A stretch of DNA of 64,000 bases from Tupaia tana. Taxonomy: Eukaryota; Chordata; Mammalia; Scandentia; Tupaiidae. Shown piece after piece: positions 25,196-37,500 of the stretch. Position 1 is the first letter of the stretch. Each line of letters starts with the position of its first letter. Location of the stretch: contig JAKSZU010000031.1 of NCBI GenBank assembly GCA_026018925.1, forward strand, positions 13,197,148 to 13,261,147, written 5' to 3'. The notes below the pieces were generated by a model. That model saw nothing but the letters and a program-made list of their open reading frames with translations. It was not told where the DNA came from and searched no databases. The position numbers and the translations under genes were made by a program.

Positions 25196-25714
25196 AAGAA
25201 AGCATGGGGTATCCCCCATTTCTCCTGGACAAACCCACAGTCCCCCACAGCAAGAGCAAAAGGGACCCATGTTGTCCAAGCCCACCCTCACCCACAGTGC
25301 CCCCCGGGAGCCCCTGCGCTAGGGGGTCTTCAGGCCAGTCCCGGGCTCAAAGCCCGTCCGGCCCTGCGCCGGGGTGGGCCTGTCCTGACCGCGGCCTTGC
25401 CGGTGGGATTCCCCGAGTTGAGGGGCTTTCCTGGTCAACTTTCCCAGCAAAGCCTGCAGCCCCTCACCCCGAGGGGGCCTGGGTGCGGCCACACCACCTC
25501 CCTCTTTCCCGTTTCTGCATCCTATCAGGCTTTGGGGCACACACACACACACACACACACACGCACGCACACTTGTGCACGGCCTGGTTTTCCAGCTCAC
25601 GGGCCCGGGATTCGACCTCAGGCCAGCTGCGGGATCTGGCTGCCGGGACTAACAGGCCGTGGCAATAGGTTACTCTTGTTCATATCCTTGCCTTTTTTGT
25701 TTTGTTCTGTTTTA
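25196..25714. other. Unique sequence with a short (CA)n
   Basis: A CA microsatellite lies at about 25536-25572. No gene seen. Confidence 0.4.
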
Positions 25715-26450
25715 GAGACTTTTTTTGCTATTGGGTATAAGCCCTCGCCAGAGAGACAAAGCGAAACGAAGAAATCACCCCCCGGGGAGATGGCCACGCT
25801 GCAATCCCTTCTCCTCCTTCCTCCTCAAGATTCTGGGCACGCGGGACCAGCAGTTGGCGTCATGGCTATGTCGCTGGACTCTCACGTAATCGACCACGGT
25901 TCACGTCCCAGACCTGGTGGCTTAAACTCACGCCGGGCGCATGTGCGTGCGTGCCCAAGATCCCGAGAGGAGAATGGAGGAGAAGGGATTGCAGCGTGGC
26001 CATCCCCCTTGGGGGGTGATTTCTCGCTTTCTGTCTCTCTGTCTCTGTCTGTCTGTCTGGTGAGCGCATGAGCCCTATAGCGAAAACCTCTCCAAAAAAT
26101 AAAAAGCTTTTGGGCATGCATGAGCACGCACCCAGTATGAGGTTTAAGCTGGCAGGTCCGGGACTTGAACCGCAGTTGATCTCATGAGAGTCCCATGGCT
26201 CCCACCCGCTGGTCCCACTTTCTTTCCTTTTTTCTTTCTTTTTTCCCACCATAGGGTACATGTGCTCACCCTACACAGAGGAGGACCGAGAACCCCCCCA
26301 CAGGGCGGACGGCCACGCTGTCATCCCTTCTCCTCCATCTCCCCCTCCTTTGGGGGTTCTGGCCACGCACACGCGCGACTCCAGCACATTTCGCAAGCTG
26401 CTGGGTCTGGGACTCGAACCCCGGCTGGCCACGTGGGATGCAGCCCCGTA
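25715..26450. mobile_element. Four type-B SINE copies
   Basis: A truncated minus copy (25715-25840), a full plus copy (25843-26095) inserted after it, a minus head (26105-26215), and another minus copy (26240-26445). Confidence 0.78.
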
Positions 26451-26556
26451 TCCTCCAGGAGGGAGGCCCGTGGGTCGTGGACATTCTGTTGGCAGGACAT
26501 CTGGGTGTTGCGGCAGTGGTCTCCGGCCGTGCAGAGATACAGCCTTCTGGTCAGTG

Positions 26557-27890
26557 CTGAGTTGAATGGTGGTGTCCGCAATGCTCGCTTCCCTCGAACC
26601 GGGATTTAGAAATAGGGTCCCAACTAAGAGATAGGATATCTGCAGATGTCACGAAATACAGGGTCTCATGGTAGGATCTCAGCATCCTGGAGCAGGGGCC
26701 CTAAATACAACGGCCGGGGTCCCCGTAAGAGACAGAGAGAAGACACAGACACAGAGGAGGAGCTATGTGAAGATGGACGCAGAGACGGGAGTGACAGGGC
26801 CACAAGCCAAGGGACAGCTGGAGCCCCCGGGACCTGGGAGAGGAGGAAGGAGTCTCCCCTGGGAGCTGGGAGAGGAGGAAGGAACCTCCCCCGGGAGCTG
26901 GGAGAGGAGGAAGGAGCCTCCCCCGGAAGCTGGGAGAGGAGGAAGGAGCCTCCCCTGGGCCCCGGGAGCTGGGAGAGGAGGAAGGAGCCTCCCCCGGGAG
27001 CTGGGAGAGGAGGAAGGAGCCTCCCCCAGGAGCTGGGAGAAGAGGAAGGAGCCTCCCCCGGGAGCTGGGAGAGGAGGAAGGAGCCTCCCCTGGGGCCCTG
27101 AGAGCTGGGAGAGGAGAAAGGAGCCTCCCCCGGGAGCTGGGAGAGGAGGAAGGAGCCTCCCCCGGGAGCTGGGAGAGGAGGAAGGAGCCTCCCCCGGGAG
27201 CTGGGAGAGGAGGAAGGAGCCTCCCCCGGGAGCTGGGACAGGAGGAAGGAGCCTCCCCCGGGAGCTGGGAGAGGAGGAAGGAGCCTCCCCCGGGGGCTGG
27301 GAGAGGAGGAAGGAGCCTCCCCTGGGGCCCTGGGAGCTGGGAGAGGAGGAAGGAGCCTCCCCTGGGAGCTGGGAGAGGAGGAAGGAGCCTCCCCTGGGGC
27401 CCTGGGAGCTGGGAGAGGAGGAAGGAGCCTCCCCTGGGAACTGGGAGAGGAGGAAGGAGCCTCCCCTGGGGCCCTGGGAGCTGGGAGAGGAGGAAGGAGC
27501 CTCCCCCGGGAGCTGGGAGAGGAGGAAGGAGCCTCCCCCGGGAGCTGGGAGAGGAAGAAGGAGCCTCCCCTGGGAGCTGGGAGAGGAGGAAGGAGCCTCC
27601 CCTGGGAGCTGGGAGAGGAGGAAGGAGCCTCCTCTGGGACCCCAGGAGCTGGGAGAAGAGGAAGGAGCCTCCCCTGGGAGCTGGGAGAGGAGGAAGGAGC
27701 CTCCCCTGGAGCCCCGGGAGCTGGGAGAGGAGGAAGGAGCCTCCCCCGGGAGCTGGGAGAGGAGGAAGGAGCCTCCCCCGGGAGCTGGGAGAGGAGGAAG
27801 GAGCCTCCCCTGGACCTCTGCAGTGAGCAGGGCCCTGCCTCCCCCGGACCTCAGACTCTGGGCCCCAGGACTGGGGTGGGATCCTGCGCT
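26557..27890 (+). repeat. LTR-like repeat copy 4 with the largest 32-bp array
   Basis: The left part (aaatagggtcc, ctgcagatg, gaagacacagacacagagg, acaagccaagggacag) is followed by about 30 units of 32 bp (26830-27810). The right part (gagcagggccctgcc, ggacctcagactctgg) follows, as expected for the parent element. This copy shows best that the minisatellite grew inside an older MaLR-like fossil. Confidence 0.8.
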
Positions 27891-28655
27891 CGGTAAGCCC
27901 CATGAGTGGTCCCCCACCTTGGCCACCCCGGCCTCCCGCTGTTCCATTTCTGCTCCTTTTTCTTCTCCTGGCCCCACTCTGGCCTCCGGAACCGGCCCTG
28001 GGTCCCTGTCCCGGTCACCCCCATAGGACACCGGCCATGCCGTGGGGCCCCGGGGCCCTCGTCAGCATAGGGCCTGACCCCTGCCGTCTGGGGCCGCCCG
28101 GCCTCCCCCGAGGACTCTGGCTGCTGTCCCGATCTGATTTCCCAGAAAAGCCCCTTCTGGTAACGGGGCACTGCCCTCCTGACCCCCGGAACCGCAGCCC
28201 TCTCCCAGAACCTGCGGTGTGTGCCGCTCCCACCCGGGCCACGGCCACACCCCACAATCTCATCGCCGGGTCCCCTCCCGGCTGTCGCCAGGGCCCCGTG
28301 ATTGGCAGACTGAGCCTTGCGACACCAAATCCGGCCTCCAGCTAGCGGCCATCCTGTCCCGGGGACCCCGTCACTTCTGTCCTCTCAGACGGAGGGAAGT
28401 GTTTTGAAAGACCGTCGCGGTCCGGGCCTGGCTATCTGGCCCCGTGGCCCTCACTGATAAGAGCCTTTCGAAACGGCCATCTTTCTTATCGGCCGCCGCG
28501 CCCCTTCGGAAGCGTGTAGGCGCCGAGTTCTGACCCGGTCCTGTGCCCCGGTCCTGGCGGGGCGTGGGGATCACCAGGGGGGACGAGTTTGCTTTGCTCC
28601 AGAGCAGTGGGGGGTGTGAGCAGCCGGGGACACTGTCCTCTCTCTGCTTTTAAAC
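27891..28655. promoter_or_regulatory. GC-rich unique island with paired GATA sites
   Basis: Unique sequence free of SINEs. GATAAGA at 28456-28462 (plus) and TCTTATC at 28484-28490 (GATAAGA on the minus strand) face each other 21 bp apart. The island lies upstream of the visible IL3RA exons in the sense of transcription, so it is a candidate IL3RA promoter or enhancer. That is inference from position and motif only. Confidence 0.35.
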
Positions 28656-30144
28656 TGAGACTTTTGCTATAGGATGTGTGTACTTGTCGGAGAGACAGAG
28701 ACAAAGAGACACAGAGAGACAGAGAGACAGAAAGCGAGAAATCACCCTCCGGGGGGATGGCCGCACCGCAATCCCTTCTCTTCCATTCTCCTGTCGGGAT
28801 CTTGGGCACGTACGCACACGCGCCTGGCGTATTTTTATTTAGATTTATTTATTTAATTTTGTTTGTTACTATTATTTATCTTTTAATTTGACCAGAGGGA
28901 GATAGAGAGAGAAAGAAAGTGAGAAAGCAAGCCACCAGGTCTAGGACTGGAACCACGGTCGTCCATGTGGGAGTCCAGTGCCTTAACCCCCAGACCACCT
29001 GCTGACCGCTCTGGCATGATGTTCAGGTCACTAGATTCGGGACTCGAACCGCACTCTGACCATGTGTGAGTTCAGCACTCCAGCCACGACGCTATCTGCT
29101 GGGTCCCAGTCTCACATTTTTAAAGCGTTCTGAACAATGTTCTTTTCTGTTTGTTTAAATAATTATTGATTTATTTGGGACTGCCAAGTGGTATGGTGGT
29201 TAGGGTGGCTGGACTTCCACATAGCTAACTAGGGTTCAAGGCCTGGACCTGGCGGCTTGCTTTCTCACTTTCTTTCTTTCTTTCTTTCTCTCTTTGGCTC
29301 TCTCTGGTCAACTGCAAAAACGAAAATAAAATAATAACCGTTGCAAAATTAAGTTTTGTAAAATTAATTAAAAAAATAGAATTATTTATTTAATTCTCGT
29401 TGTTATCATTCTTTTTTAATTTGACCAGATATATACAGAGACAGAGAGAGAAAGGGAAAGCTACAAAACAAGCCGCCAGGTGTGGGATTCGAACCACGGT
29501 CGTCCATGTGGGAGTCCGGAGCCTTAACCACCACACCACCAGCCGGTCCCTTAAACAATGTTCTTACAGCAAAGAAATGGGTCTCTTTTGCTTTCTCCTG
29601 TCTTTATTTTATTTCCCTTCTGGCTGACCCAACATCTGCCCTTTGGGTGGTGGGTGCACCCTACAGCAAAAATCTCTCTAAAAAAATACTGATAACGGTA
29701 AGGGTAACACAGTCGGGTACTTGTTGGCCAAGGCACAAGCTGGACGATCGTGAAGCCACATTCTCATTTTCCTTCCACACCCTCGGCCCGTCTTCTGAGT
29801 CACAACGCAGCTGGACAGACACCAGGAATTGCTTCTAAAACACATTTTTTTAGTTTTTGGTGTTTTTTTTTTTTAATTTTCCATCTTAGGGCATGCAGTT
29901 GCAAGACACAGTGACAGGGAAGTGAGAAATCAGTCCTTGGAGGCACGGCCGCACCGCAATCCCTTCTCCTCCATTCTCCTCTCGGGATCTTGGACACGCA
30001 CGCACACGCGCCCGGCATGAGTTTAAGCCACCGGGTCCGGGATTTGAACCATGGTCAGCCATGTGGGAGTCCAGTGCCTTAACCACCATGCTAGCTTTCA
30101 CCCCCTCCGACTTTTTTTCTTTTTTAACTTTTTGTTATTAGGCA

Positions 30145-30196
<52 letters not shown>

Positions 30197-30385
30197 TCGG
30201 AGGTCGCCCCCAGCATAATGGCCACGTCACAATGCCTTCTTCATTCTCCTCAGAGCTTTGGGCGTGCACACACACGCATGCCTGGTGTGTTTTTCAGGCC
30301 ATGGGGTCTGGGAATTGAACTGCATATTTGGCCACGTGGGATCCAGCCACCCAACCTCTATGTCATCTGCTGCCCCATTTAAAAA
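28655..30385. mobile_element. SINE-dense stretch
   Basis: Minus type B 28655-28830, minus type A 28840-29010, a minus head 29012-29105, plus type A 29175-29325, minus type A 29395-29550, minus type B 29865-30095 and minus type B 30115-30378 (with a (GA)n stretch). Confidence 0.78.
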
Positions 30386-30389
30386 AAAA

Positions 30390-30427
<38 letters not shown>

Positions 30428-30430
30428 AAA
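30386..30430. repeat. (TA)n(TG)n microsatellite
   Basis: A run of TA dinucleotides passes into TG dinucleotides directly after the SINE head. Confidence 0.85.
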
Positions 30431-30699
30431 GTAGCGTAAAAGTGGAAAAGAAGAAGCAGTGTAACTGCCAGAGGGTGAGTGCAGAGACAGGCGTGGGCAG
30501 GGGAGACGGACAGAAAGCAGCTGCAACCTCTCTTCCGTTTGCAGGGCTGTCAGGCTTGGGGGGCACGCGCACCCACGTGGCCTGCATGGCTCCAGCCGCT
30601 GAGACCGTGAGTCACACTGTGGTCAGCCACACGGCAGCAGCTTCCTTCAGCACCGGGCTCTGCGGCTGGCCCACACGGCAGGAATCCCTGTCTTCTTTC

Positions 30700-30935
30700 C
30701 GCTTTAGATATTTCGCCATCAGGCGTATGCACTCACCAGAGAGAGACAGAGACAGAGAGAGATGGAAAGCGAGAAATCGCCCCCCAGGGGGGATGGCCAC
30801 GCCGCCATCCCTTCTGCTCCCTTCTCCTCTTAGCATTTTGGCCACGCATGCACCGTGTGAGTTTTAAGCCTCCAGGTGCGGGAGTCGAACTACTGTCGAC
30901 CATGTAGGACGCCGCACCTGAGCTCTGACAGCACC
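30700..30935 (-). mobile_element. Minus-strand type-B SINE
   Basis: Shows the inverted tail agatatttcgccatcaggcg, the inverted core and the inverted B box gggagtcgaac. Confidence 0.75.
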
Positions 30936-31013
30936 TGGCCAGATTCCGATGTAAGCGTGGTACGTGGTGAGCGCGGTGCATTGGACGGCAGACGGTAAAC
31001 GACTTTATTACCT

Positions 31014-31019
31014 TGCACG
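31014..31019 (-). promoter_or_regulatory. Polyadenylation signal candidate for the CSF2RA-like gene
   Basis: TTTATT on the plus strand is AATAAA on the minus strand, about 235 bp after the stop codon of the gene at 31252-49707. Confidence 0.5.
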
Positions 31020-31251
31020 GGTAGCCGAGTTCGACAGTCTCAGAAGCTTCTAGCAGGGATCCAGAGAGACTTGGAAAACTTTGTATAAAACAGGCATTCC
31101 AGGCTGAACTTATTTTGGTGCCAAAAAATAAAAAAATCCATATGGTCATTTTTTCACGATACACATTTCCCATCACATTTCAAAATCCCCCTGTATCTTC
31201 AGAAAATGGGGGCGCAGCTGGACCCCAAACCTCCGCCTGCCCACTGGGGAG

Positions 31252-31329
31252 TCACAGGGTGTCGTGGACTGTCAGGGTGTCCTCGGGCTCCTGGGAGTCT
31301 GCGGGAAAGTACGTCCCTTCGTGGGTGAC
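31252..31329 (-). CDS. CSF2RA-like last exon with stop
   Basis: After the acceptor ccctccgtcag the exon reads [17 protein letters not shown], then TLTVHDTL and TGA. It aligns with the end of CSF2RA (EEVLTVKEIT in human) through LTV, but has no WEEF. Confidence 0.88.
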   Translation of the reverse strand, partial: VTHEGTYFPADSQEPEDTLTVHDTL

Positions 31330-34300
31330 CTGACGGAGGGAAGAAGGAACACAGCGGACTCAGCCGTGGGCTGGTTTCCAAAGAACATTTCATTTCATTC
31401 GTAATTGTTGTTATTATTGTGTAATTTGCTATAGAGCACGTATGACCCTCAGAGAGAGACAGAGAAAGAAAGAGAGAGAGGGAAAGCGAGGATGCAAGCC
31501 CCCAGGTCCGTGGCACGAACTGTGGTCACCCATGTGGGAGTCCCGTGCCCTTCACCACGACGCCGGCTATTGGTCCCAGGACAGCCATAATGGTTTTTTT
31601 TCTTTTTTTGAGAAGTTTTTGCTACAGGGCACGTGCGCTCGACAGAGTGAGACAGAGAGACAGAAAGCAAGAAATCACCCCCCAGGGGGATGACCACGCC
31701 GCAATCCCCTCTCCTCCATTCTCCTCTCGGGATCTTGGGCACGCACGCACACGCGCCCGGCGTGAGTTTAAGCCACCGGGTCTGGGACTCGAACCCTCGG
31801 TTGACTACGTGGGAGTCCAGCGACATAGCCATGACGCTAACCGCTGGTCCTGACAGCCATGATTCTTAATAGCCCAGAGCTGGGGACAGCCTTCATAGAG
31901 AGAGGAGACAGGTGTAGTTGAAGATCGGGAAGCGAGACCACCCCAGAGTAGGAGGGGACTTAAATGCGATGACCAGTGTCTCTCCAAGAGACACAGACAC
32001 AGAGGAGGAGCTTGGTACTTTGTGGACCACAGAGTGGCCCAATTTAGAGACATGGCCACTTGGTACTTCTCAGACAATTCCCCAGGGACCAGCAGGTGGC
32101 GTGGTGGTGAAGGGCACTGGACTCCCACATGGCTGACCATGGTTCGAGTCCTGGACCTGGCCGCTTGCTTTCTCACTTTCCCTTTTTCTGTCTCTCTCTG
32201 GTCAAATACAATCAATCAATCAATAAAGTTAAATAAAATAATTCTTTTAAAAATAAAACAGACAATTCCCCAGTGACTGGAGACAGGAGCACGGGAGTCT
32301 TGCGGTCCACTGACCTACCACGGGGACACGGCTGGCCAGCTCTGCCTGGTTCTCTTCCCAGGCGTGGAGGTGTCCGAGTGCACCTGGGTGGGTCTGAGTC
32401 CGGAGCTGGAGGTGGCCCCGGAGCCTTACCCATTCTCCTCCATCCTCCGTCCCCCACGGCTCCGTCCTCACCTCCCTAGCCCTAACCCAGGTCAGGGACA
32501 GGCGGGGACGGGGTGCCCTCACCTCCAGGCTCAGAGTGAACATGCTGCTCAGTCCTTTCACCTGCGGGATGGGCGGGAACAGCCTTTGCGTGATGGAGAA
32601 CCTGCCGGGACAGCGTTAGTCGGAGGGGGCGGCCCGGTGACCTGGCCCCGGGCGGTGCTGGCTCTGCACACGGGTCCACACCCCGGAGCTCAGGGTCTGC
32701 ATTCGGACAAGCTGATGTCCCCGATGCTTGGCGTGCAGAGGGTGGGGACTGGGACGCTGGGAGCTGCAGGAAGTGGTGAGCACCCGGGTCCCACACGCTG
32801 GCACAGAACCACATTACGGGTTCTGCTGCAACTGGGGGGCCTGGGAGTCCCCCACCCGGGGGTGCCGTGGGTTCTGGGCACCAGAAAGCTCCAAGCACAG
32901 CACGACTCTCTAAACAGCTCCCTCTCAAGTCTCTAGGGACCTCAAAGATGCTCTAGACACCCCAGAACTCTCCAAGGAACCCAAAGAGAGCCAGCACCTC
33001 CAGGGTACTCTCCGGGCTCCCCAAGGACTGCAAGCTCTTCAACAGCTCAGAAGTCTCCAGGCACCCCGAAGATGCACAGCACCTGCAGAAGTGGCCAAGG
33101 ACTCCAGGACTCTACAAGGATGCCCCTCAATCTCCAGGGACCTCAAAGTCTCTCCAAACACCAAAGGTTTCCAAGCACCCAAGAACGCCAAACTGTTAAC
33201 TGATACCTTTGGGGTCTCCGGACGTCCCAAGGACTGCAAATGTCCTTCCAACCCCCAGAACTCTCCAAGCACCCCGAGATGTCCAACACCCCCTGTCCAA
33301 AGACTCCAGGACTCTCCCAGAACCCACCTAAGTCTCTAGGAACCTCAAAGACTCTCCAAACACCCCAGAAGCGTTCAAACACCCCCAGAATGCCCAACAT
33401 GTTCAGAATTCCCTAAGGACTCCAGGACTGTCCAAGGAACCTCCCCCCCCCCGTCTCTAGAGACTCTCCAAAAAAACTCTAAGCACCCCAAGGAAACACC
33501 CCTAGAACTCTCTAAGCAGCCCACAAGGACAAGAATGCCCAACACCCCTAAGATTCTCTAAGGATCTCAGGACTCCCCAAGGACCTCCAACGCCCTCCAA
33601 ACAGCCCACAGGTCTCCAGGCACCCCAAGAATGCCCAACACCCCTAAGATTCTCTAAGGATCTCAGGACTCCCCAAGGACCTCCAACGCCCTCCAAACAC
33701 CCCAGAGCTCTCCAAGCACCCCAAGACATAGAGCCAACTTTGGAATTCTTGCAGGACTCCAGAATTCTCCGAGGACCCTTCCAGTCTCTAGGGACGTCAG
33801 GGACTCTCCAAACACCCCAGAAGTCTCCATCTGCCCACAGGGAGCTCCTCCCGCCGGGGAGAGGAGTCTTCCCCGGCCGGGGGCTCTGCCTGCATGCTGC
33901 TCAGCGCCCTCTCCTGCACACCGCAACGGGAAGGAGAGGGAGAAGCCGGGACACGGAGGCGCACGGAGAAAGCCCGGTGAAATGCACCTGGACCTCAGGG
34001 GCCGGGGACCGGAGTGGGGGACCCGTGTCAGCTCGCCACCGCCCCCTGGGCACGGACGGGGGATTGCAGACGCGAGGGCCCCGGCTACCTTGTACATTTT
34101 CACAAAGCATTATTGATATACTTTCATATCACGATTGAGAGAACGTCACGGCTGTTATTTTGTAATTTGACACAGGCACTCACCAGAGACGAGAGAGAAA
34201 GCGAGAATGCCAGCCGTCAGTCCGGGACTCTGACCACGGGGGACCGGGGGGTAGTGCAGTGTCCCCACCTCCATGGCACCTGCTGTTCCCTTTTTTAATC

Positions 34301-34485
34301 TTTAAAAACTTTCTTTTTTTTTTTTTCAGGGGACTGGCAGGTGGTGCGGTGGTTAAGGATGCTGGACTCCCAGATGGCTGACTGCGGTTCGAGTCCCAGA
34401 CCTGGCAGCTTGCTTTCTCACTTTCTCTCTCTCTCTCCCTCTCTGGTCCAATTAAAATAAATTAAATAAATTAATAAAATTAAAG

Positions 34486-34534
<49 letters not shown>

Positions 34535-37500
34535 AAATCGCCAGACAGACAGAGACAGACAGAGAGATAGAAAGCGAGAAATCAAAATACAATAAAATAA
34601 GTACTGCGGTTTGGGAGTCCAGCGACATAAAAATCTGGTATGGATGGGGGGCCAGCAGGTGGCGTGATGGTCGAGGCACTGGACTCCTACATGGTCAACC
34701 ACGGTTCGAGTCCCAGACCTGGAAGCTTGAAACTCACGCTGGGACCCCGGGAGGAGAATGGAGGAGAAGGGACTGCGGTGTGGCCATCCCCCTGGGGTGG
34801 GGGATTTCTCACTTTCTGTCTCTCTGTCTCTGTCTCCCCAGTGAGTGCACATGCCCTATTGCAAGACATCTTTTAAAAAGCAAACAAACAAACAATAAAA
34901 AAAAAAAAAAACAGAAAAACCAAAGTCTTCCTAAGTGGCACGTCGATGTGCCCCTGCTGGCCTGTCACGTGCATGTTCTATGGCTTTTCGGTGACAGTGC
35001 TGCAGCCATGACCTGGACGCTGTTCGCATCACCCCAGAAGGAGACCCGCACCACTGAGCAGCGACCCACGCACCCCGGCCCCAGGCAGCCCGATCCCCCT
35101 GTCTGGCGGGGCTCCCGTTCCGGACATCGGGTGGAAGGGAGGCCCCTGGCATGGGGAGGGCACCTGTGCTGTCGGACATGGGGTCAGCCGTGTGGGGACA
35201 CCTGTGGGGTCACCTGTGTTATCAGCTGTGTGAGGTCACCTGTGTCGTGTCACCCGTGTTTTATCACCTGTGAGGGGTCACCTGTGTAATGTCACCGTGT
35301 TTATCACCCGTGTAATGTCACCCATGTTTATCACCCGTGTAATTCACCCGTGTTTATCACCTGTGAGGGGTCCCCTGTGTAATGTCACCGTGTTTATTAC
35401 ATGTGTAATGTCACCCATGTTTATCACCCGTGTAATGTCACCCGTGTTTATCACCTGTGAGGGGTCACCTGTGTAATGTCACCCGTGTTTATCACAGTGT
35501 AATGTCACCCATGTTTATCACCCATGTAATGTCACCCGTGTTTATCACCTGTGAGGGGTCACCCGTGTAATGTCACCTGTGTTTATTACATGTGTAATGT
35601 CACCCATGTTTATCACCCGTGTAATGTCACCCGTGTTTATCACCTGTGAGGGGTCACCTGTGTAATGTCAACCGTGTTTATCACCTGTGAGGGGTCACCC
35701 GTGTAATGTCACCTGTGTTTATCACGCGTGTAATGTCACCTGTGTTTATCACCTGTGAGACGTCCCCTGTGTAATGTCACCGTGTTTATTACATGTGTAA
35801 TGTCACCCATGTTTATCACCCGTGTAATGTCACCCGTGTTTATCACCTGTGAGGGGTCCCCTGTGTAATGTCACCGTGTTTATTACATGTGTAATGTCAC
35901 CCATGTTTATCACCCGTGTAATGTCACCCATGTTTATCACCTGTGAGGGGTCCCCTGTGTAATGTCACCGTGTTTATTACATGTGTAATGTCACCCATGT
36001 TTATCACCCGTGTAATGTCACCCGTGTTTATCACCTGTGAGGGGTCCCCTGTGTAATGTCACCCGTGTTTATTACATGTGTAATGTCACCCATGTTTATC
36101 ACCCGTGTAATGTCACCCGTGTTTATCACCTGTGAGGGGTCACCCGTGTAATGTCACCTGTGTTTATTACATGTGTAATGTCACCCATGTTTATCACCCG
36201 TGTAATGTCACCCGTGTTTATCACCTGTGAGGGGTCACCTGTGTAATGTCACCCGTGTTTATCACAGTGTAATGTCACCCATGTTTATCACCCATGTAAT
36301 GTCACCCGTGTTTATCACCTGTGAGGGGGTCACCCGTGTAATGTCACCTGTGTTTATTACATGTGTAATGTCACCCATGTTTATCACCCGTGTAATGTCA
36401 CCCGTGTTTATCACCTGTGAGGGGTCCCCTGTGTAATGTTGTAATGTCACCCATGTTTATCACCTGTGAGGGGTCACCCGTGTAATGTCACCCGTGTTTA
36501 TCACCCGTGTAATGTCACCCGTGTTTATCACCTGTGAGGGGTCCCCTGTGTAATGTCACTGTGTTTATTACATGTGTAACGTCACCCATGTTTATCACCC
36601 GTGTAATGTCACCCGTGTTTATCACCTGTGAGGGGTCCCCTGTGTAATGTCACCGTGTTTATTACATGTGTAATGTCACCCATGTTTATCACCCGTGTAA
36701 TGTCACCCATGTTTATCACCTGTGAGGGGTCACCTGTGTAATGTCACCGTGTTTATAACTGTGTAAATGTCACCTGTGTTTATTACACGTGTAATGTCAC
36801 CGTGTTTATCACTGTGTAATGTCACCGTGTCTATCAGCCTTGTGGGGTCCTCGGTGGGGGGTCCCCTGTGCTATCAGCCGTGTGGGTCCCCATGTGTGAC
36901 ACATGTGTCCCTCTGTGCCTGACCTCTCCCTGCACACGCCATTCCCAGGTGGGAGGTTACCTTTTGCACAGGACCATGAGGACGATGGCGGGCAGCGCGG
37001 CTGTCCCCACCACCAGCAGGACAGTGGCCGCGGGGACGCCGCCGGAGCTGTCTTCTTGGGTGCCTGGTGGGGTACGGAGCGGAGGGTCAGAGGGCCGCGT
37101 GGTCAGCGCACACGGAGGGTCAGGGGGCCGCGGTCAGCCGCACACGGAGGGTCAGAGGGCCACACAGTCAGCGCACACGGAGGGTCAGAGGGCCGCAGTC
37201 AGCCGCACACGGAGGGTCAGAGGGCGTGTGGTCAGCCGCACACGGAGGGTCAGAGGGCCGCGGTCAGCCGCACACGGAGGGTCAGAGGGCGGTGTGGTCA
37301 GCCGCACACGGAGGGTCAGAGCGTGGTGTGGTCAGCCGCACATGGAGGGTCAGTGGGCGGTGTGGTCAGCCGCACACAGAGGGTCAGAGGGCCGCGCGGC
37401 CAGCCGCACACATGTGCATGACCGTTGTGATGGGCAGCGCAGGGCCCGAGTGGGGACACTCCAGATGGTGAGTGCCGTCCCCCGGAGAACCCCTCACAGG

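Noticed and set aside
35180-36850. Possible CRISPR-like array (regular repeats with spacers)
   Set aside because: The 'spacers' are themselves repeated, and the host is a mammal; it is a minisatellite.
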